Source: Cyanobium sp. NS01 (lineage in GTDB: Bacteria > Cyanobacteriota > Cyanobacteriia > PCC-6307 > Cyanobiaceae). Taken from it: 64,000 nt of DNA. The notes below the pieces were generated by a model that worked only from the letters and a program-made list of their open reading frames with translations, made no database searches and had not been told where the DNA came from. Below, one piece after another: positions 41,875-51,338 of the stretch. A program made the translations under genes and the position numbers. Each line of letters opens with the position of its first letter. Position 1 is the stretch's first letter. The stretch lies in NCBI RefSeq assembly GCF_014280235.1, contig NZ_CP047940.1, forward strand, positions 2,542,001-2,606,000. Reading direction: 5' to 3'.

Positions 41875-43179
41875 GTGCCTGCTGCCCTGCCTCCCCGCCG
41901 CCCGCGAACGACGCTGCGCCGCCGCACGGTTTCCCTGGCCTGCTGCGCCACCGCGCTCCTGCCCCTGCTGAGCGGATGCGTCCCAGGCCTGGAGGAGGGG
42001 CAGGGCCCTTCCCGGGGCACCATCCTCTACATCGCCGTCGGCCTCGAAACGGTGCCGGATCTCGCCACCGAGCTCGAGCGGCAGAAGCAGATGCGCACCC
42101 AGCTGAGGCAGCTGCAGACATCGTTCCGCGATGTGCAGCCCGGGGTGCACCTCGAGCTGATGGTCTTCAACAACGAGCGCTTCGTACGGGAAATCGAGCG
42201 GCGCACCCGCAGCGGCCTGGCCCCCGACCTGATGCTGGTGGACGGCATCACCGCCGAGCGTCTGTACGAGCGGCAGCTCACCACACCGATCAGCGATCCC
42301 AACCCTGCCAGGGGTCTGCTGAAGCCTGAGGTGATCCCCTACGTGCAGGCGGGTCCACGCCAGTGGTTCGCCGTGCCTGTGGGCCTGCAGCCCCAGCTCG
42401 CCTGCTTCGACCGGAGCCGGCTGCCCCAGTCCCCCGGGACGATGACGGCCCTGCTGGAGGCGAGCAGCCGGGGCCACACCTTCGGCCTGGACCTCGACAT
42501 CATCAATCTCACCTGGACGCTGGGAAGCCTGGGGGCGTTGCGAAGCATTGCCCAGGTGAGAAGCGGCGCGCCGGTGGATCCTGAGCAGATCGGCCCGATC
42601 CAGACCTGGCTGGGCTGGCTGCGGAACGCCGATCTCCAGCAGCGCATCACCCTGGTGGGATCCCAGGGCGAGCTGGTGGAAGGCCTGCGCATGGGCCGGT
42701 TCGACTGGATCCCCTGCCACAGCCGGGACGCCTCCCAGCTGCGCCTCAGCCTGGGGGCCAAGCTTGGCCTGGCTCCGCTTCCTTCCGGCCCCGGCGGCCA
42801 GGCCACGCCCATCTCGATCGTGCGGGTGTGGGCCTTCGGGAGAAACTCCAGCCCCAACCAGCACAAGGCGGCCCAGGCCCTGGTGCGCTTCAGCCTGAAT
42901 CCACCGGTGCAGCGCGCTTTCACGATCCGGACTCAGGGGCTGCTGCCGGTGAGCCGCGCCGCGACCCTGCCGACCGCCAGCTCCGCCAATCTCGCCGCCC
43001 TGATCGCGGCCCAGGCCGAGGCCAGCGCCGCCCAGGAGCTCACCGAGTCCCTGATCGCCCTGCGCACCGAGCGCAAACCCCTGAACCGGATCCTGACCCG
43101 ATTCCGCTACGGGGAGCTCAACCCTCCCGAGGCCGCCCGGGCCCTGATTGCGGCGATGCGCCGCCTGCCCCATGAATGA
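41875..43179 (+). CDS. Orphan family-1 extracellular solute-binding lipoprotein
   Basis: A 434-residue ABC-type periplasmic-binding protein with a GTG start. A basic leader and a lipobox (LPLLSGC, Cys near residue 37) anchor it to the membrane. The body resembles carbohydrate-binding family 1: DLMLVDGITAERLYERQLTT, RQWFAVPVGLQPQLACFDRS, GLAPLPSGPGGQATPISIVR, and a C-terminal helix ALIAAMRRLPHE. No permease or ATPase gene is next to it. Its last 8 bases overlap the start of the MscS-type gene, so it is translated together with a channel. Confidence 0.82.
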   Translation: MPAALPPRRPRTTLRRRTVSLACCATALLPLLSGCVPGLEEGQGPSRGTILYIAVGLETVPDLATELERQKQMRTQLRQLQTSFRDVQPGVHLELMVFNNERFVREIERRTRSGLAPDLMLVDGITAERLYERQLTTPISDPNPARGLLKPEVIPYVQAGPRQWFAVPVGLQPQLACFDRSRLPQSPGTMTALLEASSRGHTFGLDLDIINLTWTLGSLGALRSIAQVRSGAPVDPEQIGPIQTWLGWLRNADLQQRITLVGSQGELVEGLRMGRFDWIPCHSRDASQLRLSLGAKLGLAPLPSGPGGQATPISIVRVWAFGRNSSPNQHKAAQALVRFSLNPPVQRAFTIRTQGLLPVSRAATLPTASSANLAALIAAQAEASAAQELTESLIALRTERKPLNRILTRFRYGELNPPEAARALIAAMRRLPHE

Positions 43180-44421
43180 GCTCCTGCTCCAGACCGCCGG
43201 ATGGGTGGGCTATCTCGGCCGCCCGGACGTGCTGCTGCAGCTGCTGGGGGTGGGCCTGGGGGTGGCGGGCTACAAGGTGATCGGCCGCCGGCTCAAGGGC
43301 CACCCGAAGGTGCTGCGGATCCGGCGGTCGGCGCTGCTCGGCAGCCTGGCCCTGTTCGCTCTGCTGCTGGGCCTGCTGGGCAGGCCCTATCTCCTGCTCA
43401 CGGTGAGCCTGCTGCTGATCGCTGGCTGGTTCGGTCTTTCCCTGCTGCGCCTGCGGCTGCGGCACCGGATCCCTGCCCGCCAGCTGCACCAGCTCGACAC
43501 CGGGCTGCTGCGGCCGCTCTTCCTGCTGGTGGCCTTCCTGGTGGTGGTGGAGCTGGTGGATTCACCGCGCAACCTGGCCCTGATCAAGGTGGGCTCCTGG
43601 TTCGGAGCCGACGTGACCGCCGGCCAGCTGTTCGTGGCCCTGCTGGTGCTCTATGTGCTGCTGATGGGCTCAGGGCCTCCCACCCAGGGGGTGGCCCGCC
43701 TGGTGCAGCGCCTGGTGGGCATCAGCGACACCGGCCGGCGCGCCCTGGCCCTGGTGCTGCAGTACTCGATCGTGGCGCTGGGCATCATCTGGACCCTCGA
43801 TCATGTGGGCTTCAACCGCACCGGGATCCTGGCGGTGGCCGGGGGCCTGTCCGTGGGTCTGGGGTTCGGGATCAAGGAGGTGTTCTCCAACTTCATCAGC
43901 GGCCTCTGGCTGCTGTTCGAGGGTTCGGTGCGGCCGGGCGACATCCTGTTCATCGACGGCGACCCCTGCGAGGTGCGCAGCCTCGGCCTGCGGGCCGCCG
44001 TGCTCTGGCGCGACCGCGACAACGCCGAGCTGGTGATCCCCAACCAGACCTTCTTCACCACCACCACCACCACCTACACCGGCACCGACCATCTCCGCCG
44101 CGGCCAGGTGCTCGTGGGTGCGGCCTACCGCCACGACCCCGTGGCGGTGATGGCCGTGCTGGAAGCCACGGCCCAGCAGGTGCCTGGGGTTCTCGCCGAT
44201 CCCCCCCCAAGGGACTGGTGCTGGCCTACGGCGATTCCTCGATCAACTACGCCCTGCGCTTCTGGATGGAGGATCCCCTGAGCAACCTCAGCATCAGCAG
44301 TGCCGTGAATGCCGCCGTATGGCGGGCGTTCCAGGAGCACGGGATCGAGATTCCATTCCCGCAGCGGGTGGTCCATTCCCCTGGCGCCAGACCGCTGGGC
44401 CCTCAGGCCGAAAAGCCATAG
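43172..44421 (+). pseudogene. MscS-family channel frameshifted at a C8 tract
   Basis: An MscS-type channel starting at ATG 43172 (MNELLLQTAGWVG). It has several membrane spans and a conserved pore/beta region (GILAVAGGLSVGLGFGIKEV, FISGLWLLFEGSVRPGDILF). The frame breaks at 44201-44208, a run of eight C residues after VLADP. The other frame immediately restores KGLVLAYGDSSINYALRFWM and continues to a normal C-terminus (IEIPFPQRVVHSPG). Adding one C, or removing two, would give one continuous protein of about 416 residues. It could be a real mutation, a slippage switch or a base-calling error. Confidence 0.8.
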
Positions 44422-45332
44422 CTGCTGAGGTCAGCTGAGCGGGCAATCCGATCCACCACGGCGTCGGCCAGCTTTCCAGCAGTGCGTGCCGTGGGGTGCA
44501 CGTCATCGAGAAACCTGGGTGAGGCCACGCTGTTCCACACCTGGAAGCCATCGATCACCTCCACCCCATCGTCGCGGCGGGGGGCGTTGTAGCGGCGCGC
44601 GAGCTGGCGGTTGACCCGCCGGGCCGTCTGGTCGACGAAGCGGCGCAGGCCCCGGCCCAGGGCGGGTTGCAACCCGGCGGCCACCCCTTTCACCGCGGGG
44701 GTCTGGCTCAGGGGCGCCAGCCCCAGAATCACCACCTCATCGATGGCGAAGCCGCCCCTGCTGGGGTTGCCGCTGATCGTGTCCACGGCCCGGCGGGTGT
44801 TGGCCACGATCCGGCGGGCCTGCTGGCGGCTCAAGCGCCGGTCATCCCGGCGGCCCGCACTGCGCAGCGCCCGCAACACCCGGCCGGGGCGATCGACCAG
44901 ATCCAGCAGGTCGTTGCTGCCCGCCACGATCAGGGCATCGACATTGGCGCGGCGCGGCGCATTGGCCGCCACCACCCGAGCCTGGGAGCGGAGCCCGAGC
45001 GGGAAGCGGGCCAGGGCGGCCCGGCGGGAGCCCCTCAGGCCGGAGTTGGCGCCCGCATAGGCGAAGTTCCAGAGCTGGGTGCTGCTGTCGAAGCCACCGG
45101 CCAGGCGCTGCAGGGGCAGGCTGAGCAGGTTGACCCGGGTGGTGGAGCTCAGCCTGGCCCCGAGGCGGCGGGCAATCTGCTCAGCCAGCACCGGGCCATC
45201 GGAGGCCTTGCGGTTACCGCCACGGTTGTAGATGCGGTCCGCGAAGGGATCCTGCCCCACCAGCCTGGCCAGGGCGGTGGTGTTGCCCGTATCCACCAGG
45301 CTGTCCCCCAGAAGCACCAGAGAGGAGGTCAT
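44403..45332 (-). CDS. SGNH/GDSL-type hydrolase
   Basis: A 309-residue GDSL lipase/esterase-like protein from ATG 45332 (MTSSLVLLGDSLVDTGN). Block I is LLGDSLVDTGN, block II Gly is in NFAYAGANSG, block III has the Asn in VAGSNDLLDLVD, and the catalytic Asp-x-x-His is FLDDVHPTARTAGKLAD. All catalytic positions are present. Relatives hydrolyse extracellular esters or lipids, yet no signal peptide is evident. Its stop overlaps the end of the frameshifted channel by 19 bases. Confidence 0.85.
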   Translation of the reverse strand: MTSSLVLLGDSLVDTGNTTALARLVGQDPFADRIYNRGGNRKASDGPVLAEQIARRLGARLSSTTRVNLLSLPLQRLAGGFDSSTQLWNFAYAGANSGLRGSRRAALARFPLGLRSQARVVAANAPRRANVDALIVAGSNDLLDLVDRPGRVLRALRSAGRRDDRRLSRQQARRIVANTRRAVDTISGNPSRGGFAIDEVVILGLAPLSQTPAVKGVAAGLQPALGRGLRRFVDQTARRVNRQLARRYNAPRRDDGVEVIDGFQVWNSVASPRFLDDVHPTARTAGKLADAVVDRIARSADLSSYGFSA

Positions 45333-45415
45333 CGGCGGCGGCGGGGTTCTTGGCTGTGGACCCATGCTGCCGGCCAGGCGGGCAATCTGAGCACACTGGT
45401 GAAGCTCGCCCTGCC

Positions 45416-48085
45416 GTGCCCGTGCCGCCAACTGCTCCCTCGGCCGGTCAGCCCCCCGAGCTGCTCGATCAGGCCCACAGCACCGCCGCTGCAGAGCTGA
45501 TCGACGCCCTCGGCAGCGACCCGGTGCGGGGGCTGAGGGGCGCGGAGGCGGCGCAACGGCTGCAGCGCTGGGGCCCGAACCAGCTCAGCCAGCGGCGCGG
45601 CAGGCCCGGCTGGCTGCGCTTCCTCGGCCAGTTCCACGATCCCCTGCTCTACACCCTGCTGGCGGTGGGGGCCGTGAAGCTGCTGCTGGGCGAGGTGAGC
45701 GAAGCCTGGGTGATCTGGAGCGTCACGGTGATCAACGCCGTGATCGGCGATGTGCAGGAAAATCGCGCCGAGACGGCCATCGCGGCCCTGGCCCGCTCGG
45801 TGCGCACCAGCGTCGAGGTGGTGCGCGGTGGGCAGCCCGCCCGGCTGGCCTCCGAACAGCTGGTGCCGGGGGATCTGGTGCAGCTGGAGGCCGGCAGCAA
45901 GGTGCCCGCCGACCTGCGGCTGTTGACGGTGCAGCAGCTGCAGGTGGATGAATCGGCGCTCACGGGTGAGTCGATGCCCGTGCGCAAGGCCACGACGCCG
46001 GTGGAGCCGCGGGCGCCTCTGGCGGAGCGCCACGGCATGGCCTACGCGGGCAGCCTGGTGACGGCCGGCCGGGCCTGCGGCCTGGTGGTGGCCACCGGCA
46101 ACGCCACCGAGGTGGGCCACATCTCCCGTTCCCTGGCCGACCAGACCAGCCTCAGCACTCCCCTCACCCGCCAGTTCCGGGGCTTCACCCACACCCTGCT
46201 GCAGCTGGTGCTGGCCCTGGCGGGAGTCACCTTTCTGGTGGGGCTGGCCCGGGGCCGGGCCGCCGCCGAGATGTTCGATGGCGCCGTGGCCCTCGCCGTG
46301 GGCGCCATCCCGGAGGAACTGCCGGCGATCGTCACCATCACCCTGGCGATCGGCGTGAACCGCATGGCCCGCCGCAACGCCATCATCCGCAAGCTGCCGG
46401 CCGTCGAGGCCCTGGGCAGCACCACGGTGATCTGCTCCGACAAAACGGGCACCCTCACCCAGAACCGCATGACGGTGCAGCAGATCCATGCCGGCGGGGA
46501 GCGCTGGCCGCTTGATCAGTTGGCGGGAAGCGAGCACAACCTGGCCCTGCGCGACACCCTGCTGGCCGGGATGCTCTGCAACGACGCCCGGCCCAGCCAG
46601 CATGAGGGCCTGGTGGGGGACCCCACCGAGACAGCCCTGCTGCAGGCGGCCGCCGTGGCCGGTCTGGATCGGCAGGGCTGCCTGCAGCGCCAGCCTCGCC
46701 TGGACGTGATTCCCTTCGCCTCGGAACACCAGTTCATGGCCACCCTGCATGGCGATGGGCGCATCCTGGTGAAGGGCTCGCTGGAGGCGGTGCTGGCCCG
46801 CTGCGACAGGCAGCTCTCGGCAGCGGGCGAGCCCCAGCCCCTCGATGGCGCGGCCATCAGCGCCGCCGTGGCCGCCATGGCCGGCGCCGGGCAGCGGGTG
46901 CTGGCCTTCGCCTCCGGGCAGGCCGCCCTCCACCAGCGGCAGCTGCGCCCGCAGCAGTGCAGCGGCGGCCTGGTGTTCCTGGGTCTGCAGGGCATGCTCG
47001 ACCCACCACGTCCGCAGGCGCGCGCCGCCGTGCAGGCCTGCCAGCAGGCCGGCATCACCGTGAAGATGATCACCGGCGACCACCGCGACACCGCCCGCTG
47101 GGTGGCCACGCAGCTGGGGCTGGGCCGGGGTGGCGCCGTGCGGGCCATCGAGGGCCGCGCCCTGGAGGACTGTCCCCCCGAACAGCTGGGTCAGCTGGCG
47201 CAGCAGAGCGATGTGTTCGCCCGGGTGGCGCCGGCCCAGAAGCTGGCCCTGGTGCAGGCGCTGCAGGCCGGCGGCGCCGTGGTGGCGATGACCGGCGATG
47301 GCGTCAACGACGCGCCGGCCCTCAAGCAGGCCGACATCGGCATCGCCATGGGCGAAGGCGGCACCGAAGTGGCCCGCGAAGCCGCCGACATGCTGCTCAC
47401 CGACGACAACTTCGCCACGATCGAAGCGGCTGTGGAAGAGGGCCGGGCCGTGTACCTGAACCTGCGCAAGGCGCTCGCCTTCGTGCTGCCGGTGAATGGC
47501 GGTGCCTCGATGACCATCCTGCTGGGGGCGCTGCTCGGCCTGCAGCTGCCGGTCACAGCGCTGCAGGTGCTGTGGCTGAACATGGTGTGCTCGCTCAGCC
47601 TGTCGGTGCCCCTGGCCTTCGAGCCCCAGCCGCCGCACCTGATGAGCCAGCCGCCGCGGCCGCCCGGCGAGCCCCTGCTCAGCGGCCGTCTGGTGCGCCG
47701 GGTGCTGCTGGTGTCCGCCTTCTACTGGCTGCTGATCTTCGGGGTGTTTCTGCAGGTGTCCAGGTCTGGGGCCAGCCTGGAGCTGGCGCGCACGATGGCG
47801 ATTCAGGCCCTGGTGCTGGCCCAGGTGGTGTATCTGATCTGTCTGAGCCAGGCCAGCCGTGGCGGCTGGCGCCAGTGGCGGCGGGTGCCGGTGCTGGTGG
47901 GCGGCATCAGCCTGGCTCTGCTGCTGCAGCTGCTGTTCAGCCAGTGGAGCTGGATGAACCGCTTCTTTGCCACCGCGCCCCTCAGCGGCAGCCAATGGCT
48001 GCTGTGCGGCCTGGCGATGCTGGCCATGCTGCCGGTGGCCTGGATCGGGGAGCGGCTCGACCCCACAGCGGGCTTCAGCGGCTGA
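45416..48085 (+). CDS. P2-type cation-transporting ATPase (second intact copy)
   Basis: A second ion pump, about 889 residues from GTG 45416 (or 45422). Domain order: N-terminal cation-ATPase domain (ELIDALGSDPVRGLRGAEAA), [32 protein letters not shown], the phosphorylated Asp in [17 protein letters not shown], then [20 protein letters not shown] and [14 protein letters not shown]. The AIPEELP variant differs from AIPEGLP in the first copy, which may change ion choice. Upstream residues in the longer frame are antisense to the SGNH gene. A Crp-family regulator follows on the other strand. Confidence 0.92.
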   Translation: MPVPPTAPSAGQPPELLDQAHSTAAAELIDALGSDPVRGLRGAEAAQRLQRWGPNQLSQRRGRPGWLRFLGQFHDPLLYTLLAVGAVKLLLGEVSEAWVIWSVTVINAVIGDVQENRAETAIAALARSVRTSVEVVRGGQPARLASEQLVPGDLVQLEAGSKVPADLRLLTVQQLQVDESALTGESMPVRKATTPVEPRAPLAERHGMAYAGSLVTAGRACGLVVATGNATEVGHISRSLADQTSLSTPLTRQFRGFTHTLLQLVLALAGVTFLVGLARGRAAAEMFDGAVALAVGAIPEELPAIVTITLAIGVNRMARRNAIIRKLPAVEALGSTTVICSDKTGTLTQNRMTVQQIHAGGERWPLDQLAGSEHNLALRDTLLAGMLCNDARPSQHEGLVGDPTETALLQAAAVAGLDRQGCLQRQPRLDVIPFASEHQFMATLHGDGRILVKGSLEAVLARCDRQLSAAGEPQPLDGAAISAAVAAMAGAGQRVLAFASGQAALHQRQLRPQQCSGGLVFLGLQGMLDPPRPQARAAVQACQQAGITVKMITGDHRDTARWVATQLGLGRGGAVRAIEGRALEDCPPEQLGQLAQQSDVFARVAPAQKLALVQALQAGGAVVAMTGDGVNDAPALKQADIGIAMGEGGTEVAREAADMLLTDDNFATIEAAVEEGRAVYLNLRKALAFVLPVNGGASMTILLGALLGLQLPVTALQVLWLNMVCSLSLSVPLAFEPQPPHLMSQPPRPPGEPLLSGRLVRRVLLVSAFYWLLIFGVFLQVSRSGASLELARTMAIQALVLAQVVYLICLSQASRGGWRQWRRVPVLVGGISLALLLQLLFSQWSWMNRFFATAPLSGSQWLLCGLAMLAMLPVAWIGERLDPTAGFSG

Positions 48086-48664
48086 TCACTCCTCGCCCCA
48101 GAGTTCGGAGGCGGGCACCCGCAGCAACAGTCCACCGTTGCCATCACTGGAGAGCACGCCGGACTGGCGGAACTGGGTGAGGGCCTTGGTCACGGTGACC
48201 CGGGTCATGCCGGCGATGTCGGCGAGCTGCTGGTGGGTCAGAGGGCGTTCGCCGAAGCAGAGCCGCACGCCCTTGGTGGTCATCGTGCCGAAACGGGTGC
48301 CGAACCAGTCAAGCAATTGCAGCAGGCGAGCCTCGGCGGGGCGTACGCGGCTGAGCAGCAGCAGCAGGGCCGCCTGCCGCAGTTGATCCTCCAGAAAGCT
48401 GCGCTCCATCGGCACGGTGGTGTCTGCTTCTTCCACCACCACCACGGGGGAGAGGGAGCGCAATTCGATCGAAGGCAGACCGATCAGGGCGGGCATCACC
48501 ATCTCGCCCGGGCCCCACACGCCCAGGGTGAGGGGATCGCAGCCGGGAACCCAGCGGGCAAGCCAGACGTAGCCCTTTTCCACGCGCCAGCAGAGATTGG
48601 CGGGAAGCGTCTCGCCGGCCCGGAGGCTGAGGCGCAGACAACGGCTTGACATGGAGACGGACAT
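48086..48664 (-). CDS. Crp/Fnr-family transcriptional regulator
   Basis: A 192-residue regulator. The N-terminal cyclic-nucleotide-binding-like barrel is short (YVWLARWVPGCDPLTLGVWG, PSIELRSLSPVVVVEEADTT), and the C-terminal winged helix is clear: RPLTHQQLADIAGMTRVTVT then KALTQFRQSGVLS. The usual Arg/Glu set that binds cAMP is not obvious, so the ligand is unknown. It converges with the second P-type ATPase. A strong inverted repeat lies in its leader. Confidence 0.88.
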   Translation of the reverse strand: MSVSMSSRCLRLSLRAGETLPANLCWRVEKGYVWLARWVPGCDPLTLGVWGPGEMVMPALIGLPSIELRSLSPVVVVEEADTTVPMERSFLEDQLRQAALLLLLSRVRPAEARLLQLLDWFGTRFGTMTTKGVRLCFGERPLTHQQLADIAGMTRVTVTKALTQFRQSGVLSSDGNGGLLLRVPASELWGEE

Positions 48665-48708
48665 GATGGCGAAGGAGAACGATGGAGAGATAAAGCGGCA
48701 GCGGATTG

Positions 48709-48742
48709 CAGCTCAGCGATACAACGATGTGCCGCTGAGCTG
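48709..48742. promoter_or_regulatory. 10-bp inverted repeat in the Crp-family gene leader
   Basis: CAGCTCAGCG and CGCTGAGCTG (arms of 10 bases, spacer 14) start 45 bases upstream of the regulator. An autoregulatory operator or leader hairpin is possible. Confidence 0.45.
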
Positions 48743-49014
48743 TGATGACTCAACTGTGGTTAACCAGGGATCTTGATCAACCCAGGCAAACCGCATCGTG
48801 TGATTCAACCTGGTGCAGTCATAAAAAGAATGTTGTTCAAATTTGGGTCCGCAAACCTTAAAGCCTCTGTCAGGAAATGTGCCAACTGACACGCGCAGGA
48901 TCCCCGATTGGATGCATAAGCCGGCGTAATCGGCAGTGGTTGACGGTGGCTTCAACCACAGCGATCCGTGCCTCAGCCACGCACAATCCCGCCCCCCTCA
49001 GCTGCCCCTCAGCG
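48743..49014. other. AT-richer intergenic region
   Basis: Together with the inverted repeat just upstream, this makes a 350-base gap between the Crp-family gene and the DUF6671 gene. It is markedly AT-richer than its neighbours. It holds the palindromes GGTTAACC (48758-48765) and TTGATCAA (48773-48780) but no frame with protein-like composition. Likely regulatory; nothing else is seen. Confidence 0.4.
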
Positions 49015-49881
49015 TCAGGGGTTGCACCAGGGGCAATGGCCTGGATCGGCCTGCTGCAGGCCGTCGCGCCGGGGCCGCAGCTCGGTGTGGGGGCAGGCGG
49101 CACAGCCCCAGCGCTCCTGGGCTGTCAGGGCCGTGGCCGTGCCACAGCAGCTGCAGGGCAGGCCGGGCAGCGTCGCCTGCAGCCCCCAGCCAGGGGCCCC
49201 GCAGGCGGGGCAAGGCCGCCCCAGGCGGCGCACCAGCTGGAAACCCAGCCGCCGGATACTCGCCATCCGGGTGGGGTTGCAGTGGGCGCGCATGTCGGTT
49301 TCGAGCCAGACGCGCCCCTCAGGGCTGGCCGCCGCGCAGCGGGCCAGGGCGTCCTCCAGCTCCGCCTGCGTGCGGATGGCCTTGAGGCATGGGCCGGGAT
49401 GGCCTTCGGCCGGGCGGGCGATCAGAGCATGGCTGGGGAAGCGCACCTGGGCCAGCCAGGCCTGAACGCCCTCTGATGCGAGCTCGCCGGGTTCCAGGCT
49501 GCGGCGGGCCAGGCTGGTGGCCAGATCGAGGCGCTGCTCCAGCACGCTGAGGCCCCGCTCCAGGTCCACGAAGAGCAAGAGCTCCTGGCCCACCGAGAGC
49601 AGGGGCACGGCGGGATGGGGGCCGAAGCTGGCCTCGCTGGCCAGGCCGAGGCTGAGGCCGCTGGCCTCGAGACCGAGCAGGGCCTTGCGATGACAGGTGG
49701 CGCGGGCGTCGCCCAGCCGTTCCACCTCACCGCTGAAGGTGCCGAGCTGGTCGGTGTCGCAGGGCGCCACCTCCAGGATGGCGCCGAGCCCATGCAGGAA
49801 GGGCCTGGCCAGTGCCCGCTCCTTGCCATGGCGCGTGGTGAGGCAGACCCTGCGTCCCGCATAGGGCGACAGGGAGCCCAT
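49015..49881 (-). CDS. DUF6671 family protein with zinc ribbon
   Basis: A 288-residue protein from ATG 49881 (MGSLSPYAGRRVCLTTRHGK). Domain features match DUF6671: RHGKERALARPFLHGLGAIL, TCHRKALLGLEASGL, EASFGPHPAVPLLSVGQELL, DMRAHCNPTRMASIRRLG, and a C-terminal cysteine cluster (PCPACGAPGW, CSCCGTAT, WGCAACPHTE, CPWCNP) typical of metal ribbons. Biochemistry unknown. It starts 5 bases after the antiporter stop and may share its transcript. Confidence 0.82.
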   Translation of the reverse strand: MGSLSPYAGRRVCLTTRHGKERALARPFLHGLGAILEVAPCDTDQLGTFSGEVERLGDARATCHRKALLGLEASGLSLGLASEASFGPHPAVPLLSVGQELLLFVDLERGLSVLEQRLDLATSLARRSLEPGELASEGVQAWLAQVRFPSHALIARPAEGHPGPCLKAIRTQAELEDALARCAAASPEGRVWLETDMRAHCNPTRMASIRRLGFQLVRRLGRPCPACGAPGWGLQATLPGLPCSCCGTATALTAQERWGCAACPHTELRPRRDGLQQADPGHCPWCNP

Positions 49882-49886
49882 GGAGC

Positions 49887-51227
49887 TCAGCCGGGCTGGG
49901 TGGCCGGTTCGGCCTGGGAGCTGATCACCACCCGCAGCAGGATCGGGGCCAGGAAGGTGGTGCCGATCACCATCAGCAGGATGGCGGCTTCCAGGGACGG
50001 GGTGAGGATGTTGGCCTGGGTGCCCAGCCCGAGGAAGATCAGGCCCACCTCGCCGCGGGGCATCATCCCCAGACCCACCACCAGGCGGTTGGTGGGTTCC
50101 TTGCTGGTGTAACACCAGCCCGCCGCCACCTTGCCGGCCACGGCCACCACCAGCAGGAACATGGCCACGATCAGCCCTTCGCGGTTGGCCGGATCGAAGG
50201 GGTTGAGCACCGAGAGGTCCATGCCGGTGCCGATCAGCACGAAGAACACCGTGGCGAAGAGGGCCACCAGAGGTTTCACCGCCGTGTCGATGTCATGGGT
50301 GTGCTTGGAGGCACTGAGGATCAGGCCTGCGGCAAAGGCTCCCAGGGCCGCTTCCAGACCGATCGCCTGGGCCGCGAAGCAGCACAGGGTGAGCACCACG
50401 AAGCTGGCCACCGCCACATCGCCGGGTGCCTTGAGGCGGTCCACCACCCAGTCGAAGCCCGGGGCGGCCGTGCGGCTGAGGAAGAGCGCCGCCGCCACGA
50501 ACACCACAGCCGCCGCGCAGAGCTTGAGCAACGGACCCACGGTGAAAGCGCCACCGCCGGCCAGAGACACCACCACGGCCAGGATGACGATGCCGAGGAT
50601 GTCATCGAGCACGGCGGCACCGATCACGATCTGACCTTCCTTGCGCTTCAGCCACTGCAGCTCACCGAACACGCTGGCCGTGATGCCGATCGAGGTGGCC
50701 GTCATCGCCGCGCCGGCGAACACCGCCGGGATCAGGGGCACATGGAAGAAGTAATAGAGGCCAACGGTGCCGAGGGCAAAGGGCAGCACCACCCCGGTGA
50801 ACGCCACCGTGCTGGCCTGAAGCCCCACCGCCACCAGCTCGTCGAGCTCGCTCTCGAGGCCTGTGAGAAACAGCAGGGCGAACAGGCCGAGCTGCGACAC
50901 AGCCTGAAGGCTGGGGAAGGTTTCCCGGTAGATGGAGTCCACCGTTTCGGGAGAGACATCGGCCAGGGAGCCCACCAGGTTCAGCACCGCGCCACTGAGT
51001 TCCGCCTGGGCCTCGGGGGGCAGAATCAGATGCAGGCCGCTGGCGCCGATGAGCACGCCAGCCACGAGTTCGCCGAGGATGGTGGGGAGCTGGAGCCGCA
51101 CCATCACCTCAGCGATGGCTCGAGCGGCCACAAAAATGACGAGAAAGCGGCCGACCCCGATCAGGGTTTCAGCCACTTCCGCCTGGTGACTGCCGATTTC
51201 CATCAGCAGCGTGGGCAGGGGAATCAT
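49887..51227 (-). CDS. CPA2-family cation:proton antiporter
   Basis: A 446-residue monovalent cation/H+ antiporter with about 12 membrane spans (Kef/NhaS3-like). The core has LQLPTILGELVAGVLIGASG, FLTGLESELDEL, the paired Asp in GAAVLDDILGIVILAVVV, and GLGMMPRGEVGLIFLGLG. No regulatory RCK domain is attached. It is divergent from bicA, and BicA needs Na+ outside, so a Na+-extruding role is inferred. DUF6671 follows on the same strand. Confidence 0.9.
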   Translation of the reverse strand: MIPLPTLLMEIGSHQAEVAETLIGVGRFLVIFVAARAIAEVMVRLQLPTILGELVAGVLIGASGLHLILPPEAQAELSGAVLNLVGSLADVSPETVDSIYRETFPSLQAVSQLGLFALLFLTGLESELDELVAVGLQASTVAFTGVVLPFALGTVGLYYFFHVPLIPAVFAGAAMTATSIGITASVFGELQWLKRKEGQIVIGAAVLDDILGIVILAVVVSLAGGGAFTVGPLLKLCAAAVVFVAAALFLSRTAAPGFDWVVDRLKAPGDVAVASFVVLTLCCFAAQAIGLEAALGAFAAGLILSASKHTHDIDTAVKPLVALFATVFFVLIGTGMDLSVLNPFDPANREGLIVAMFLLVVAVAGKVAAGWCYTSKEPTNRLVVGLGMMPRGEVGLIFLGLGTQANILTPSLEAAILLMVIGTTFLAPILLRVVISSQAEPATQPG

Positions 51228-51319
51228 TCACGAGAGAACAGGAGCGTGTCTTTTTAATGGGAAAAGCCGCATTGCGGCTGAAATGTCGGCATCGGCATCC
51301 CAGGCTTCCCCGGCCGGTC

Positions 51320-51338
51320 TGATCAGCTGGAGTGATCA
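51320..51338. promoter_or_regulatory. TGATCA-N7-TGATCA element, antiporter side
   Basis: TGATCA-GCTGGAG-TGATCA lies 93 bases upstream of the antiporter start. It pairs, in inverted orientation, with a second copy at 51517-51535; 21 of 23 bases agree once the flank is included. Candidate operator. Confidence 0.55.

Noticed and set aside
45329-47995. An 888-codon minus-strand frame opposite the second P-type ATPase
   Set aside because: Antisense shadow of a gene with complete catalytic motifs.
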